Shown piece by piece: positions 40,245-49,434 of a DNA stretch of 64,000 nucleotides. Positions within the stretch are counted from its first letter, which is position 1. Every line of letters starts with the position of its first letter. The notes beneath the pieces are model-generated. The model saw only the letters and a program-made list of their open reading frames with translations, was not told the DNA's origin and did not search any database. Position numbers and translations under genes: made by a program. Source of the stretch: Pseudomonas laurylsulfatiphila (GTDB lineage Bacteria > Pseudomonadota > Gammaproteobacteria > Pseudomonadales > Pseudomonadaceae); the NCBI RefSeq assembly GCF_002934665.1, contig NZ_NIRS01000004.1:188501-252500 (forward strand), in the 5' to 3' direction.

Positions 40245-40422
40245 ATTCTGTTGCAGTCAGTAGCCAGCCCGTTCAGTGCGCAACCACGGCTGGCTAAAGA
40301 TTCAGCATCGCATCGCATCCGCATGCTTTCCCACGCAAGCTTTCGATACTAGCGACAAGTTCAAGGCCCTGGCTGTCAGACTTTTCTTGTTTATCCTGGG
40401 GAAGGACGCGTTCGCTGCGTGA

Positions 40423-40878
40423 TCAACCAAACACCACCCCGCGCGCCATGCCTGTCGCCGCCACCACCATCAACAGCACCAGCAGTGCCTCGACATGACT
40501 GATCCGTGCAAACAGCTTCGCACGGCCGGTATCGAAGGCGACTTTACGGCCCAGCGCTATCCGCCATTTGATCAACGTCACCATGGGCGCAATTTCCAGC
40601 AGCAAGATCAGCACGAACAGCGTCATCTTCAGATGAAACAGCGGCTGATGCAGGTAATAGTCCGTGCCTTTCTCGTACCCGCCAAAGGCTCGCATCCCCC
40701 CGCTGATCAGTAACACGACAGCCGAAATACCCCAGATATTGTCTGCTATCAGGACACTGCGCACCTCTCCTGCCCCGTCGGCCAGACGCCGAAAAGCCGT
40801 GCCTCGAGTCAGCACCGCCCAGAATCCCAAGGCAACCGCCAAAAGATGAACCGCCGCCAGAAACCAATGAGTCAGCAT
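40423..40878 (-). CDS. DUF2214 family membrane protein
   Basis: 151 aa with four hydrophobic helices (approximately residues 5-24, 45-62, 80-100, 128-146). The N-terminal MLTHWFLAAVHLLAVALGFW with a conserved His fits DUF2214, a small inner-membrane family of unknown function. The start has AGGAG seven bases upstream; the frame is open further but without a site. Confidence 0.8.
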   Translation of the reverse strand: MLTHWFLAAVHLLAVALGFWAVLTRGTAFRRLADGAGEVRSVLIADNIWGISAVVLLISGGMRAFGGYEKGTDYYLHQPLFHLKMTLFVLILLLEIAPMVTLIKWRIALGRKVAFDTGRAKLFARISHVEALLVLLMVVAATGMARGVVFG

Positions 40879-41080
40879 CGAGAAACTCCTGCCAGGTCGA
40901 AGTTGTATGAGCCTGACAGTAGTAGCCCATGAAATGGCTGCGTGCACGGCATCCGCGGGCCAGGCCCGAACACAATATGGCAGACCAACTAGACTCCACT
41001 GCGCTGGCATTGAGCTACCGTGGCAGTCCCAGCCCCAACAGCAACTCACTCTCACCGCATTGAACTGAGTAAACAAAATC

Positions 41081-41833
41081 ATGTGTGAATCATGTGATTC
41101 AAGCTCTGCTTCAAACACACCAGGCCGTCGTCGTTTTCTTCAATTTGCCGGATTGAGCGCAGGCGCCCTGCTGCTGACCGGCACACTGCCCGGCAGGATC
41201 ATCCAGGCAGCCGAAAAAACGTCAGCCCCACCCAAACCACAAAACGTGATCAGTCCCGACATGGCGCTGAAAAGACTGATGGAGGGCAATGAACGATATG
41301 TAAGCGGTACGTCCACGACTCATGATTTCAAGGCTGAGCGAGAGGCCCTGGTGTCGGGTCAAAATCCGTTCGTGGCCGTGCTGAGCTGCTCTGACTCGCG
41401 CATTGCCCCGGAGTATGCGTTTGACACTGCGCGCGGCGATCTTTTCTCCATCCGCGTCGCGGGCAATTTTGTCACCCCGGAAGGCCTGGCCAGTCTTGAA
41501 TACGGGGTTGCCGTGCTGGGCGCCCCGCTGATTCTGGTACTCGGCCACGAGAGCTGCGGCGCCATCGAGGCCGGTATCAAGGCGGTCAAGGATCAGACGG
41601 TTTTCCCCGGCCATATCCCGAAACTGACCGACGCACTCAAGTCGGCCATCGAGGCCGTGCTCAAGCAACCCGGGAGCCTGATGGAAAACGCCACCGCGCA
41701 GAACGTCAAAAACTCGGTCAACAGCCTGAAACAGGCCTCGCCCTTGCTGACCGATGCGCAAAGCAAAGGCATGCTGAAGATCGTGGGAGGTGTCTATCGC
41801 CTGGCGAGCGGCAAGGTTGAGCTGATCGCCTGA
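41081..41833 (+). CDS. Beta-class carbonic anhydrase with Tat signal
   Basis: 250 aa. A twin-arginine signal (RRRFLQFAGLS, residues ~16-26) sends a folded, zinc-loaded enzyme to the periplasm. Zinc and catalytic residues of the beta class are all visible: C-S-D-S-R near 105, then H-x-x-C in LGHESCGA near 160. It interconverts CO2 and bicarbonate. No good Shine-Dalgarno precedes the ATG. A divergent DUF2214 gene lies upstream. Confidence 0.93.
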   Translation: MCESCDSSSASNTPGRRRFLQFAGLSAGALLLTGTLPGRIIQAAEKTSAPPKPQNVISPDMALKRLMEGNERYVSGTSTTHDFKAEREALVSGQNPFVAVLSCSDSRIAPEYAFDTARGDLFSIRVAGNFVTPEGLASLEYGVAVLGAPLILVLGHESCGAIEAGIKAVKDQTVFPGHIPKLTDALKSAIEAVLKQPGSLMENATAQNVKNSVNSLKQASPLLTDAQSKGMLKIVGGVYRLASGKVELIA

Positions 41834-41924
41834 CCCACAACGCGTACATCGCCAGCATCGGCGCATAGCCCCGCATACAAAGAGCGCCGCATGCAAAGAG
41901 CCCAGCGCGATGGCTGGGCTCTGG

Positions 41925-42119
41925 TCACTTCCGGTTTTCCATCATTTTATCGGCCAGGGTTCTGGCCCTCTCGATCAACAGGTTCTGCCTGTCTTCGTGC
42001 GTAGCCCCGCCCACAACCGGGGCTGTCAGATTGCTTTCGGCAATCAACGCAGCGCAGAAGTATTGATCCCAAACGGCTTTGTCTACGGGTGCCTGTTTGC
42101 TGATTTGATCGACGTTCAT
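41925..42119 (-). CDS. Small hypothetical protein
   Basis: 64 aa, helical, no signal peptide. GGAG lies six bases before the ATG at 42119. The C-terminal half (LIERARTLADKMMENRK) is amphipathic. Family unknown. Confidence 0.65.
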   Translation of the reverse strand: MNVDQISKQAPVDKAVWDQYFCAALIAESNLTAPVVGGATHEDRQNLLIERARTLADKMMENRK

Positions 42120-42580
42120 GGGCGGCTCCTTTCAATGAGGCAGCCCCACTAGTTTACGCCTGAATGGCAAAGAATCCGGACCAACATCCACCATTGCCCG
42201 CCATTCGTCGCCTGCGAAACACGACGATGAGTTCAACCGCATCCGTGGCTTGAGGATTGCACAGATCGCGCGTAGCAGCGCGGGAACGACATAATTCTGA
42301 CGCAGCAGCCATTCAATCAATGCTTAAGGACTCCAGCGATACGCTTGGTCAGTCACCGGGAGATGTAACGTGTCAACGCTCAACGAAATCGCAATGAACC
42401 ACGCGAGAATGGCTAAGGAAAAGGCAGCAGAGTCGACCGAATTGAGCGAGCGACACCTCCAGATTGTAGGGAGCTTCGAGGTACCGTCCATTGATGTACA
42501 ACAGAACGTCCCAATGCACCTGATCGCTGGAGCGCAGGAGGCGCATCTGGTTCATGCGACGGGTTTCGCGCTCTGAGCTT
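42120..42580. other. Unassigned island edge
   Basis: No convincing gene. Short overlapping frames exist on both strands (for example 42370-42576 + and 42373-42600 -), none with a ribosome-binding site or recognisable domain. The stretch probably consists of decayed island DNA between the core gene at 42119 and the lysozyme remnant. Confidence 0.45.
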
Positions 42581-42883
42581 TCATGAGGCAAGCGACACAC
42601 TGATTGATTTACCCGGCAACAGGCCGCGATACCTGGAGCCGTCGCCTGCTACGGTGTTGCCCAGGTCTGCCCTACCCTCGTATTTGATCTGGGCCGAAGT
42701 TGGCCCCCAAATTTCCCGCACGTAGTTCAGTTGTCCAGACTCATGGCCGATCTGCGCAACGAACGCGGCAACACGTTTTGCGCCGAGCTCCTGCGCGGTG
42801 ATGCCCATGGCTTTCTCCAGGCGAAATAAAACCGCTCGATGGCGGGAAAGGTTTGTGGTGCTGGTATGCTGCTCGGCGCCCAA
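42581..42883 (-). pseudogene. Broken GH19 lysozyme/chitinase-like endolysin
   Basis: The translated sequence AFVAQIGHESGQLNYVREIW is characteristic of phage GH19 endolysins (catalytic Glu in GHESG). The next expected motif, Y-R-G-R-G-L-I-Q, breaks after YRG, and the frame ends about 14 residues later instead of continuing for another 100 or more. It is therefore a truncated, frameshifted remnant of a prophage lysis gene. Confidence 0.72.
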
Positions 42884-42918
42884 GTATGGCGTTCAATTAA
42901 ATCGGATCTACAAAAATA

Positions 42919-44946
42919 ATGACCTCCTTATCTGAATCGCCGCAATCAGCGGTCGATAAGCACCTGAGTCACCCTAAATATCGGCCAGATATTGATGGGC
43001 TGCGCGCTATCGCCGTCCTGTCTGTCGTCGCGTTCCATGCCTTTCCATCCCTGATTCCGGGTGGGTTCGTTGGTGTTGATGTCTTTTTCGTTATTTCCGG
43101 CTTCCTGATTTCCAGCATTATTTTCGGAAGCCTCGAGAAAAACAGTTTTAGTTTCGTGGAATTCTACAGCCGTCGGGTAAGTCGGATTTTCCCCGCGCTC
43201 TTGCTCATGCTTGCCGCCACTTGGGCATTCGGCTGGTTCGTTCTCCTTGCTGATGAATATATGCAACTTGGAAAACACATTGCCGGAGGCTCTGCTTTCA
43301 TATCAAATTTCGTGCTACGTGCAGAATCTGGTTACTTCGACAATAGCGCAGACACAAAACCGCTCTTACATTTATGGTCCCTAGGTATTGAAGAGCAATT
43401 TTATCTGGTTTGGCCATTGATACTCTGGGCCGCATTTAAAATAAGACTGAACGCTCTGATACTACTCGCCTTGATTGGCGGCACATCGTTCGCCTTAAAC
43501 TTAATGAGCGTGCAGCCAGATCCAGTTGGCACTTTCTACTCACCACAAACCAGATTTTGGGAGCTTCTAATTGGATCATATCTGGCCTATGTGACCCTGT
43601 ATAAAAGCCAGACATTCCCGAAATGGAGAGGGGTCGGCGGCCCAGTTATTCGAAACACACAATCCTTTGTTGGGCTTACATGCCTTGCAGTGGCGCTTTC
43701 GCTAACTACCAAGAACAACCAGTTTCCCGGCTGGTGGGCACTATTGCCAACTGTGGGTGCATCTCTCATTATCGCGGGAGGTCCACATGCATGGTTCAAC
43801 AGAACAATACTATCCAATCGAATATTCGTTTGGTTCGGACTTATCAGTTTCCCATTGTATCTTTGGCATTGGCCTCTTTTATCATTCGCTCATATCCTGG
43901 AAGGGAGCACAGCCTCACCAACAACATTGAGCCTGGCTGTTGTGACTTCCGTACTCCTGTCTTGGCTGACATACAAATTTGTCGAGCGGCCATTGCGCCT
44001 TAGCGGTTACAACAAAACAAAAACAACAGCACTGATCGTTCTTATGTTATTTTTCGGGATAACTGGATACGCTACATACGCGAATGGCGGCTTCAAATCT
44101 CGTTTAAAAGACAGAGAGGAATTCGCGGAGTATTTTGAAAACTCTTTACCAGAGCGAAAATACTTTGCAAAACTTGAGCTATTCAAGAATTATCGTGGCG
44201 AGTGCAATTTTCAAAATACAGCCCAGTACGTCAAAGGAAACTCCACAAATGTACCGGTCGCCGAAATAGACAGCAGTTGTTACACAAAGCAATTCCCAGA
44301 AGGCAAGACACTATTTATTTGGGGAGATTCTCACGCTCAACAACTTTTCTCGGGGTTAAGAAAAGAAATGCCTGAAAACTGGGACATCCTACAAGTCGCC
44401 AGTTCAGGATGCGTGGCGTCTCCCGACGTCAAGGACCCTTCAACCACAGATTTCTGTACGCAGTCGAACTGGTTTGCTCTCAAGCAAATAAAGCAAGTAG
44501 TTCCAGACGTAGTAATTGTTGGCCAAAATGAAAACCACGACCCGGCGGCTCTTCGCCGTATTTTCCTGGCATTGAAAGATGCTGGCGTTAAGCGCGTTAT
44601 TTTTACAGGACCCACACCACACTGGACAGTTGAACTTCCTAAAACGATCATGAAAACCCTGTGGATTAACACGCCAAGGCGCACTCTTTTAGGGCTAAAC
44701 ATGATAGTGATGGATCAAAACACCGAGTTGAAAAAAAGCCTGGCCAACTCGGGAGCAATTTATGCCGATATAATAAGCGCATTCTGCAACCAAGATGGCT
44801 GCATGACCTACGTGGGAAATGACATTAAAACAGGTATCACAAGCTGGGATTATGGACACCTTACGCCAATAGCGTCTGAATACCTGGCAAAAAAATTACT
44901 TGTAGACCTTATAACTAACGAGCATTCAAAGACCGATCAAAACTAG
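42919..44946 (+). CDS. O-antigen-type acyltransferase with SGNH domain (OafA-like)
   Basis: 675 aa. The N-terminal Acyl_transf_3 domain has about ten membrane helices and the motifs RPDIDGLRAIAVLSVVAFHA (residues ~22-41, split here at the conserved DGLRA and catalytic His) and RRVSRIFPAL near 85. The C-terminal SGNH esterase-like domain has GDSHAQQ near 471 and DYGHLT near 651. It should acetylate lipopolysaccharide O-antigen or another cell-surface sugar. It is visibly AT-richer than the core genes and sits between phage and integrase remnants, so it is probably acquired. Confidence 0.9.
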   Translation: MTSLSESPQSAVDKHLSHPKYRPDIDGLRAIAVLSVVAFHAFPSLIPGGFVGVDVFFVISGFLISSIIFGSLEKNSFSFVEFYSRRVSRIFPALLLMLAATWAFGWFVLLADEYMQLGKHIAGGSAFISNFVLRAESGYFDNSADTKPLLHLWSLGIEEQFYLVWPLILWAAFKIRLNALILLALIGGTSFALNLMSVQPDPVGTFYSPQTRFWELLIGSYLAYVTLYKSQTFPKWRGVGGPVIRNTQSFVGLTCLAVALSLTTKNNQFPGWWALLPTVGASLIIAGGPHAWFNRTILSNRIFVWFGLISFPLYLWHWPLLSFAHILEGSTASPTTLSLAVVTSVLLSWLTYKFVERPLRLSGYNKTKTTALIVLMLFFGITGYATYANGGFKSRLKDREEFAEYFENSLPERKYFAKLELFKNYRGECNFQNTAQYVKGNSTNVPVAEIDSSCYTKQFPEGKTLFIWGDSHAQQLFSGLRKEMPENWDILQVASSGCVASPDVKDPSTTDFCTQSNWFALKQIKQVVPDVVIVGQNENHDPAALRRIFLALKDAGVKRVIFTGPTPHWTVELPKTIMKTLWINTPRRTLLGLNMIVMDQNTELKKSLANSGAIYADIISAFCNQDGCMTYVGNDIKTGITSWDYGHLTPIASEYLAKKLLVDLITNEHSKTDQN

Positions 44947-45069
44947 AGCTCTAGCAGCGACTGCTTTTTACGACTCTTCCAGCGCACAATAAAATAATTC
45001 ACGGACTTTCCGGCCAGTTTATAACGGCCGGGGAGTCTGAGCGCTGCTCGTTTTCCGAAATCGGCCGTG

Positions 45070-45228
45070 GACCTCGAGCAGAACACCATCAACGTTTCAC
45101 CCGGAAAGACGCAGAACTACGGAAGTTTGATGGGTCACGCTGACGTGAAGATGACCGAACACTACCAGACAGGGCACGGTGATGACGCGGTGGTTTACAT
45201 GAAGGTGAAAGTCGACCTGAAGGTGTAG
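45070..45228 (+). pseudogene. C-terminal remnant of a phage integrase
   Basis: The open frame ending at TAG 45226-45228 reads LMGHADVKMTEHYQTGHGDD, the conserved end of tyrosine recombinases (the His and the catalytic Tyr region). The preceding part is too short and too degenerate for a functional enzyme. It lies 114 bases from the tRNA-Val 3' end, as expected for an integrase of an element inserted there. Confidence 0.8.
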
Positions 45229-45282
45229 CGCAGTGGTCGTTTGCCCAAAACATTCCTAATGCTTGCCCAAATACCAGGCAAC

Positions 45283-45310
45283 AAAAAAGGGCCCACCTTT
45301 CGGTGAGCCC
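45283..45310 (-). terminator. Terminator after tRNA-Val(GAC)
   Basis: On the - strand, GGGCTCACC-GAAA-GGTGGGCCC then six T. The 9-bp stem has one G-U pair and a stable GAAA loop. Confidence 0.92.
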
Positions 45311-45341
45311 TTCCAGACCGCCCAGCAGAGCGGATTTTGTT

Positions 45342-45418
45342 TGGTAGGCGCGATTGGACTCGAACCAACGACCCCCACCATGTCAAGGTGGTGCTCTAAC
45401 CAACTGAGCTACGTGCCT
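45342..45418 (-). tRNA. tRNA-Val (anticodon GAC)
   Basis: 77 nt with encoded CCA. The anticodon stem CCACC/GGTGG encloses TTGACAT, so GAC. The T loop is GGTTCGAGTCC. The acceptor strands AGGCACG and CGCGCCT leave an A-C mismatch at pair 5-68. Confidence 0.95.
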
Positions 45419-45431
45419 GCTGTGAGGCGGC

Positions 45432-45459
45432 ATTCTACGGAATTCCGGAGGGGTGTCAA
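45432..45459 (-). promoter_or_regulatory. Promoter of tRNA-Val(GAC)
   Basis: TTGACA, 16 bases, TAGAAT on the - strand. The -10 ends 13 bases before the tRNA, so the leader is very short. Confidence 0.85.
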
Positions 45460-45602
45460 CACCTTTTTTCGCGCTAACCCTATGAATATGCAAAATATTT
45501 AATTTTGCCGGTACAAAGAAGATTTTCCGGGTGGCTGGCGGGCGATTTTCAACTCGGGTAGGATCAACGCAATCGTAAAATATATTAAACAGAGGCTGCC
45601 GG

Positions 45603-46886
45603 ATGGCTAACACTCCCTACCCAGAGTCCTACTACGCCGCATCGGCCAATGCGGTTCCGCCGCGCCCGGCGTTGCAGGATGACGTCGAGACCGATGTCTG
45701 TGTGATTGGCGCCGGTTATACGGGGCTGTCCTCTGCCCTGTTTCTGCTGGAGAACGGTTTCAAGGTCACGGTGCTTGAGGCCGCCAAGGTGGGTTTCGGG
45801 GCGTCCGGGCGTAATGGCGGGCAGATCGTTAACAGTTATAGCCGCGACATCGATGTGATCGAGCGCACGGTCGGTCCCAAGCAGGCTCAGTTGCTGGGGC
45901 AGATGGCGTTTGAAGGTGGCCGGATCATTCGTGAGCGGGTCGCCAGGTACAACATCCAGTGCGATCTGAAGGACGGTGGCGTGTTTGCCGCGATGACCGC
46001 CAAGCAGATGGGTCATCTGGAGTCGCAGAAGCGCCTGTGGGAGCGATTCGGCCACACCCAGCTCGAGTTGATGGATCAACGCCGCATCCGCGAAGTGGTG
46101 GCGTGTGATCAGTATGTCGGCGGCATGCTGGACATGAGTGGCGGCCACATTCATCCGCTCAACCTGGCGCTGGGTGAAGCGGCAGCCGTCGAGTCCCTGG
46201 GCGGGACGATCTACGAGCAGTCACCGGCCGTGCGCATCGAGCGCGGCGCGAATCCGGTGGTGCACACGCCGCAGGGCAAGGTCCGGGCCAAATTCATCAT
46301 CGTCGCCGGCAACGCCTATCTGGGTAATCTGGTACCGGAACTGGCCGCCAAGTCGATGCCTTGCGGAACGCAGGTGATTACCACCGAACCCCTGGGCGAA
46401 GAACTGGCCAGGACCCTGCTGCCTCAGGACTACTGCGTCGAAGACTGCAATTACCTGCTCGACTACTACCGCCTCAGCGGTGACAAGCGTCTGATTTTCG
46501 GCGGCGGCGTGGTGTACGGCGCGCGGGATCCGGCGAACATCGAAGCGATCATTCGACCGAAGATGCTCAAGGCCTTCCCGCAGCTCAAGGACGTGAAGAT
46601 CGATTACGCGTGGACCGGTAACTTCCTGCTGACCCTGTCGCGCCTGCCTCAAGTCGGACGCCTGGGCGACAACATCTACTACTCCCAGGGCTGCAGCGGC
46701 CATGGCGTGACCTACACGCACCTGGCGGGCAAGGTGCTGGCCGAAGCGTTGCGCGGCCAGGCCGAGCGTTTTGACGCGTTTGCCGACCTGCCCCACTACC
46801 CGTTCCCCGGCGGACAAATGCTGCGTACGCCGTTTGCGGCATTGGGTGCGTGGTATTACGGATTGAGGGATAAATTTGGTTATTGA
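45603..46886 (+). CDS. FAD-dependent amine oxidase, PuuB/OrdL-like
   Basis: 427-aa DAO-family flavoenzyme. The FAD-binding dinucleotide fold GAGYTGLSSALFL is near residue 36, with GFGASGRNGGQI near 65 and the C-terminal SQGCSGHGVTYTH near 367. PuuB-type enzymes oxidise gamma-glutamylputrescine, but the substrate here is not certain. The last codons are GLRDKFGY. A 208-bp copy of this gene's 3' end follows downstream. Confidence 0.88.
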   Translation: MANTPYPESYYAASANAVPPRPALQDDVETDVCVIGAGYTGLSSALFLLENGFKVTVLEAAKVGFGASGRNGGQIVNSYSRDIDVIERTVGPKQAQLLGQMAFEGGRIIRERVARYNIQCDLKDGGVFAAMTAKQMGHLESQKRLWERFGHTQLELMDQRRIREVVACDQYVGGMLDMSGGHIHPLNLALGEAAAVESLGGTIYEQSPAVRIERGANPVVHTPQGKVRAKFIIVAGNAYLGNLVPELAAKSMPCGTQVITTEPLGEELARTLLPQDYCVEDCNYLLDYYRLSGDKRLIFGGGVVYGARDPANIEAIIRPKMLKAFPQLKDVKIDYAWTGNFLLTLSRLPQVGRLGDNIYYSQGCSGHGVTYTHLAGKVLAEALRGQAERFDAFADLPHYPFPGGQMLRTPFAALGAWYYGLRDKFGY

Positions 46887-46900
46887 CCGTTAAAACAAAA

Positions 46901-46925
46901 GATCGCAGCCTGCGGCAGCTCCTAC
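46901..46925. repeat. REP half-element directly after the amine oxidase
   Basis: Same 25-bp sequence (starting GATCGCAGCC) as the arms of the palindrome at 47142-47216. Its end merges into the duplicated gene tail at the shared bases CTAC. Confidence 0.85.
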
Positions 46926-47129
46926 TCCCAGGGCTGCAGCGGCCATGGCGTGACCTACACGCACCTGGCGGGCAAGGTGTTGGCTGAAGCGTTGCGCGGT
47001 CAGGCCGAGCGTTTTGACGCGTTTGCCGACCTGCCCCACTACCCGTTCCCCGGCGGACAAATGCTGCGTACGCCGTTTGCGGCATTGGGTGCGTGGTATT
47101 ACGGATTGCGGGACAAGTTCGGGTACTGA
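46922..47129 (+). pseudogene. Duplicated 3' tail of the amine oxidase gene
   Basis: 208 bp repeat positions 46679-46886 at a distance of 243 bp and end in the same TGA. There are nine differences and all are synonymous; the copy still encodes the last 69 codons, ending GLRDKFGY. It has no start or upstream part, so it cannot be expressed as a full enzyme. Confidence 0.9.
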
Positions 47130-47141
47130 CCTTTAAAACAA

Positions 47142-47216
47142 AAAAGATCGCAGCCTGCGGCAGCTCCTACAGAAAACATGATCTCCTGTAGGAGCTGCCG
47201 CAGGCTGCGATCTTTT
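47142..47216. repeat. REPIN-type palindrome
   Basis: Perfect 31-bp inverted arms around a 13-base loop. Arms contain the Pseudomonas REP core GCAGCCTGCGGCAGCTCC and finish in A4/T4 runs, so it could also terminate transcription of both flanking genes. Confidence 0.93.
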
Positions 47217-47220
47217 GATC

Positions 47221-48192
47221 TTAAAGCCGGTCCCGCGCAATACCGCTGCGAATCCTCAGGATATCCGCCAGCACCGCCAGGGCAATCTCCGCTGGCGTCT
47301 TGCTGCCCAGGTTCAGCCCGATTGGCGCATGAATCCGTCCCAACTCGACATCTCCCAGACCGCCGATGCGCCGCAAGCGCTCGAAGCGCTTCTGTGAGGT
47401 CTGCATGGAGCCCATCACACCGATATAGAACGCCTCGGTGCGAACCGCCTCCATCATCGCCAGGTCATCGATACGCGGATCGTGAGTCAACGCCACCACC
47501 GCCGTGTCGCTGTGGCAGCCGCCGTCGGCGATGAACACCGACGGCAGTTGCCGGTGAATCTCCACGTTTTCCAGCACGACGCCTTCCAGCACTTCGTCCC
47601 GCGGATCGCACAGAATCACCTCGAAACCCAGGCCCACGGCAAACTCCGCACAAGCCTGAGCCACACTGGAATAGCCGGCCAGCAACAAGCGCTGGGCCGC
47701 GCCGACACGCACACGCACGCGGTCGATTTCACGCTCGATACGCACACCCTGCTCCCGATCATCGAACAGGCTGCGCGCACCGCTTTGCAGATCGACTTCG
47801 CGGATCAACCGACGTCGACCCAATAGCGCCGACTCCAGCTCGCGCAAATGCGCGTGCACCTCGCAATCGGCCTCAAGCTTCTCGACCAGCACATCCAGCA
47901 CCCCGCCACAGGGCAGGCTGACGCGCGAGCGTGGGTCGTCGCCTTCGCCGTAACGAACGACGTTGACCGGCTCCATAAACGCGCCCTCGGCGACTCGCTC
48001 CAGAAAGTCCTCCTCGACACAACCACCGGACAGCGAGCCAATCCAGTGCCCGTCAGTGTTCACCGCCAGCAGCGAACCCGGTGCACGCGGCGCCGAGCCG
48101 TACGTGGCCAGCACCGTACACAGCCAGATGCGCTGACCGGCCGTCGACCACTCCAGCGCCCGGCGCACCACTTGCAGATCGAGATGCTGCAT
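47221..48192 (-). CDS. XdhC-family molybdenum cofactor chaperone
   Basis: 323 aa. The N-terminal XdhC/CoxI part has ATYGSAPRAPGSLLAV and GSLSGGCVEEDFLERV (residues ~30-65), and the C-terminal Rossmann domain has LLLAGYSSVAQACAEF near 172 and HDPRIDD near 240. Such proteins bind, sulfurate and insert Mo cofactor into xanthine dehydrogenase-family enzymes. It starts 1 base after the cytochrome stop (TGATATG), and is the last gene of the Mo-hydroxylase operon. Confidence 0.92.
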   Translation of the reverse strand: MQHLDLQVVRRALEWSTAGQRIWLCTVLATYGSAPRAPGSLLAVNTDGHWIGSLSGGCVEEDFLERVAEGAFMEPVNVVRYGEGDDPRSRVSLPCGGVLDVLVEKLEADCEVHAHLRELESALLGRRRLIREVDLQSGARSLFDDREQGVRIEREIDRVRVRVGAAQRLLLAGYSSVAQACAEFAVGLGFEVILCDPRDEVLEGVVLENVEIHRQLPSVFIADGGCHSDTAVVALTHDPRIDDLAMMEAVRTEAFYIGVMGSMQTSQKRFERLRRIGGLGDVELGRIHAPIGLNLGSKTPAEIALAVLADILRIRSGIARDRL

Positions 48193-48193
48193 A

Positions 48194-49432
48194 TCAGTGC
48201 GCCTTGTGCTCAAGCGGCGGCGCATCGGCCCGCAACGTCTGCACGTCGTTCACCGCCAGGTCATTGGGCTGACCGCCCCAGCCCTGACGCAGAAAGTTCA
48301 GCAGATCCGTGAGTTGCCCGTCGCTCAACTTCTCGGCGAAGCCCGGCATCGGCTGCATGTGCTCGAACCCGGAGAACTTCTGCTCACCGATACCGTCGTC
48401 GATCACCCGCACCAGGTTGCGCGGATCTTCCAGGCGCAGCGTGGTGTTGCCACGCATGGCCACGGCGATGTGCGGCTTGCCCTCGCCGCCCGGCGCATGG
48501 CAACCGGCGCAGACGTTCAAATATTCCTGACGGCCACGCTGGGCACTTGGGCTCAGTTTGTCCAATGGCACTTCGGTGAGCACTTTCGCCGCCGGCGGCT
48601 GATCGCCGAGCAGGAAAGTCGCCATGGCCGCCAGATCCGGATCATTGAGGCCCTGGGTGCTGTTGTGGAACACCGGGAACATCTCGTTGAACATCGTGCC
48701 CTGGGCGCTCATGCCGTGCTTGAGGAACGAGCTCAGGTCCTGATGATTCCAGCCACGGGCTGCCAGGTCGTTAGCCAGCAGGCTTGGTGCCAGATAACCG
48801 TTGAGCAGGCCGCCGGTCATGCGCTTGTCCTGCTGCATCGCACCCGGCAGGCCGCGTGGGGTGTGGCACTCGCCACAGTGACCGAGCACGTCGACCATGT
48901 ACTGGCCGCGCTTCCAGGCTTCGCTTTTGCCTTCAGCCGGCTCCAGCTTCACATCCTTGCCGTACATCATGTTCCAGCCCATCAGGCCCAGGCGCACGTT
49001 GAACGGGAAGCTCAGGCGGGTGACCGGCGCGGCGCGCTCGATCGGCTCGACGGTTTTCAGGTAGGCATGAATCGCGTCGGAATCGGCGCGCGGCATCAGG
49101 TGATACGAGGTGTACGGCATCGCCGGATACAGGTTCGCGCCATCGCGGCGCTTGCCTTCGGTCAGCGCGGCGAAGAACTCGTCATCGCTGTACAGGCCGA
49201 TGCCGTGCTCTTTGCTCGGGGTGATGTTGGTGCCATAGATCGTGCCGAACGGCGACACGATCGGCAGGCCGCCCGCATAGGGCGCGCCACCCGGCGCGGT
49301 GTGGCACGCCATGCAATCGGCGGCGCGGGCAAGGTATTGGCCTTGCTTGACCTGCGCCTCATCGGCGTGGGCCAGCAACACAGGCGCAGCCAGGCCGACC
49401 GCCAGCGTCAGGCGGGACAATAGTGACTTCAT
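48194..49432 (-). CDS. Tri-heme cytochrome c electron acceptor of the Mo-hydroxylase
   Basis: 412 aa. A signal peptide is cleaved near residue 21 (LAHA-D). Three heme c sites are present: CMACH near 38, CGECH near 189 and CAGCH near 326. This is the membrane-associated cytochrome type found with alcohol, aldehyde and nicotinate/isoquinoline dehydrogenases. It should pass electrons from the 2Fe-2S subunit to the respiratory chain. The chosen start is MKSLLSRL at 49432; the longer upstream frame lies inside the preceding gene. Confidence 0.92.
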   Translation of the reverse strand: MKSLLSRLTLAVGLAAPVLLAHADEAQVKQGQYLARAADCMACHTAPGGAPYAGGLPIVSPFGTIYGTNITPSKEHGIGLYSDDEFFAALTEGKRRDGANLYPAMPYTSYHLMPRADSDAIHAYLKTVEPIERAAPVTRLSFPFNVRLGLMGWNMMYGKDVKLEPAEGKSEAWKRGQYMVDVLGHCGECHTPRGLPGAMQQDKRMTGGLLNGYLAPSLLANDLAARGWNHQDLSSFLKHGMSAQGTMFNEMFPVFHNSTQGLNDPDLAAMATFLLGDQPPAAKVLTEVPLDKLSPSAQRGRQEYLNVCAGCHAPGGEGKPHIAVAMRGNTTLRLEDPRNLVRVIDDGIGEQKFSGFEHMQPMPGFAEKLSDGQLTDLLNFLRQGWGGQPNDLAVNDVQTLRADAPPLEHKAH

Positions 49433-49434
49433 GC

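Noticed and set aside
42370..42600. Two overlapping small frames on opposite strands
   Set aside because: Neither has a ribosome-binding site, domain or supporting context; listed only as unassigned DNA.
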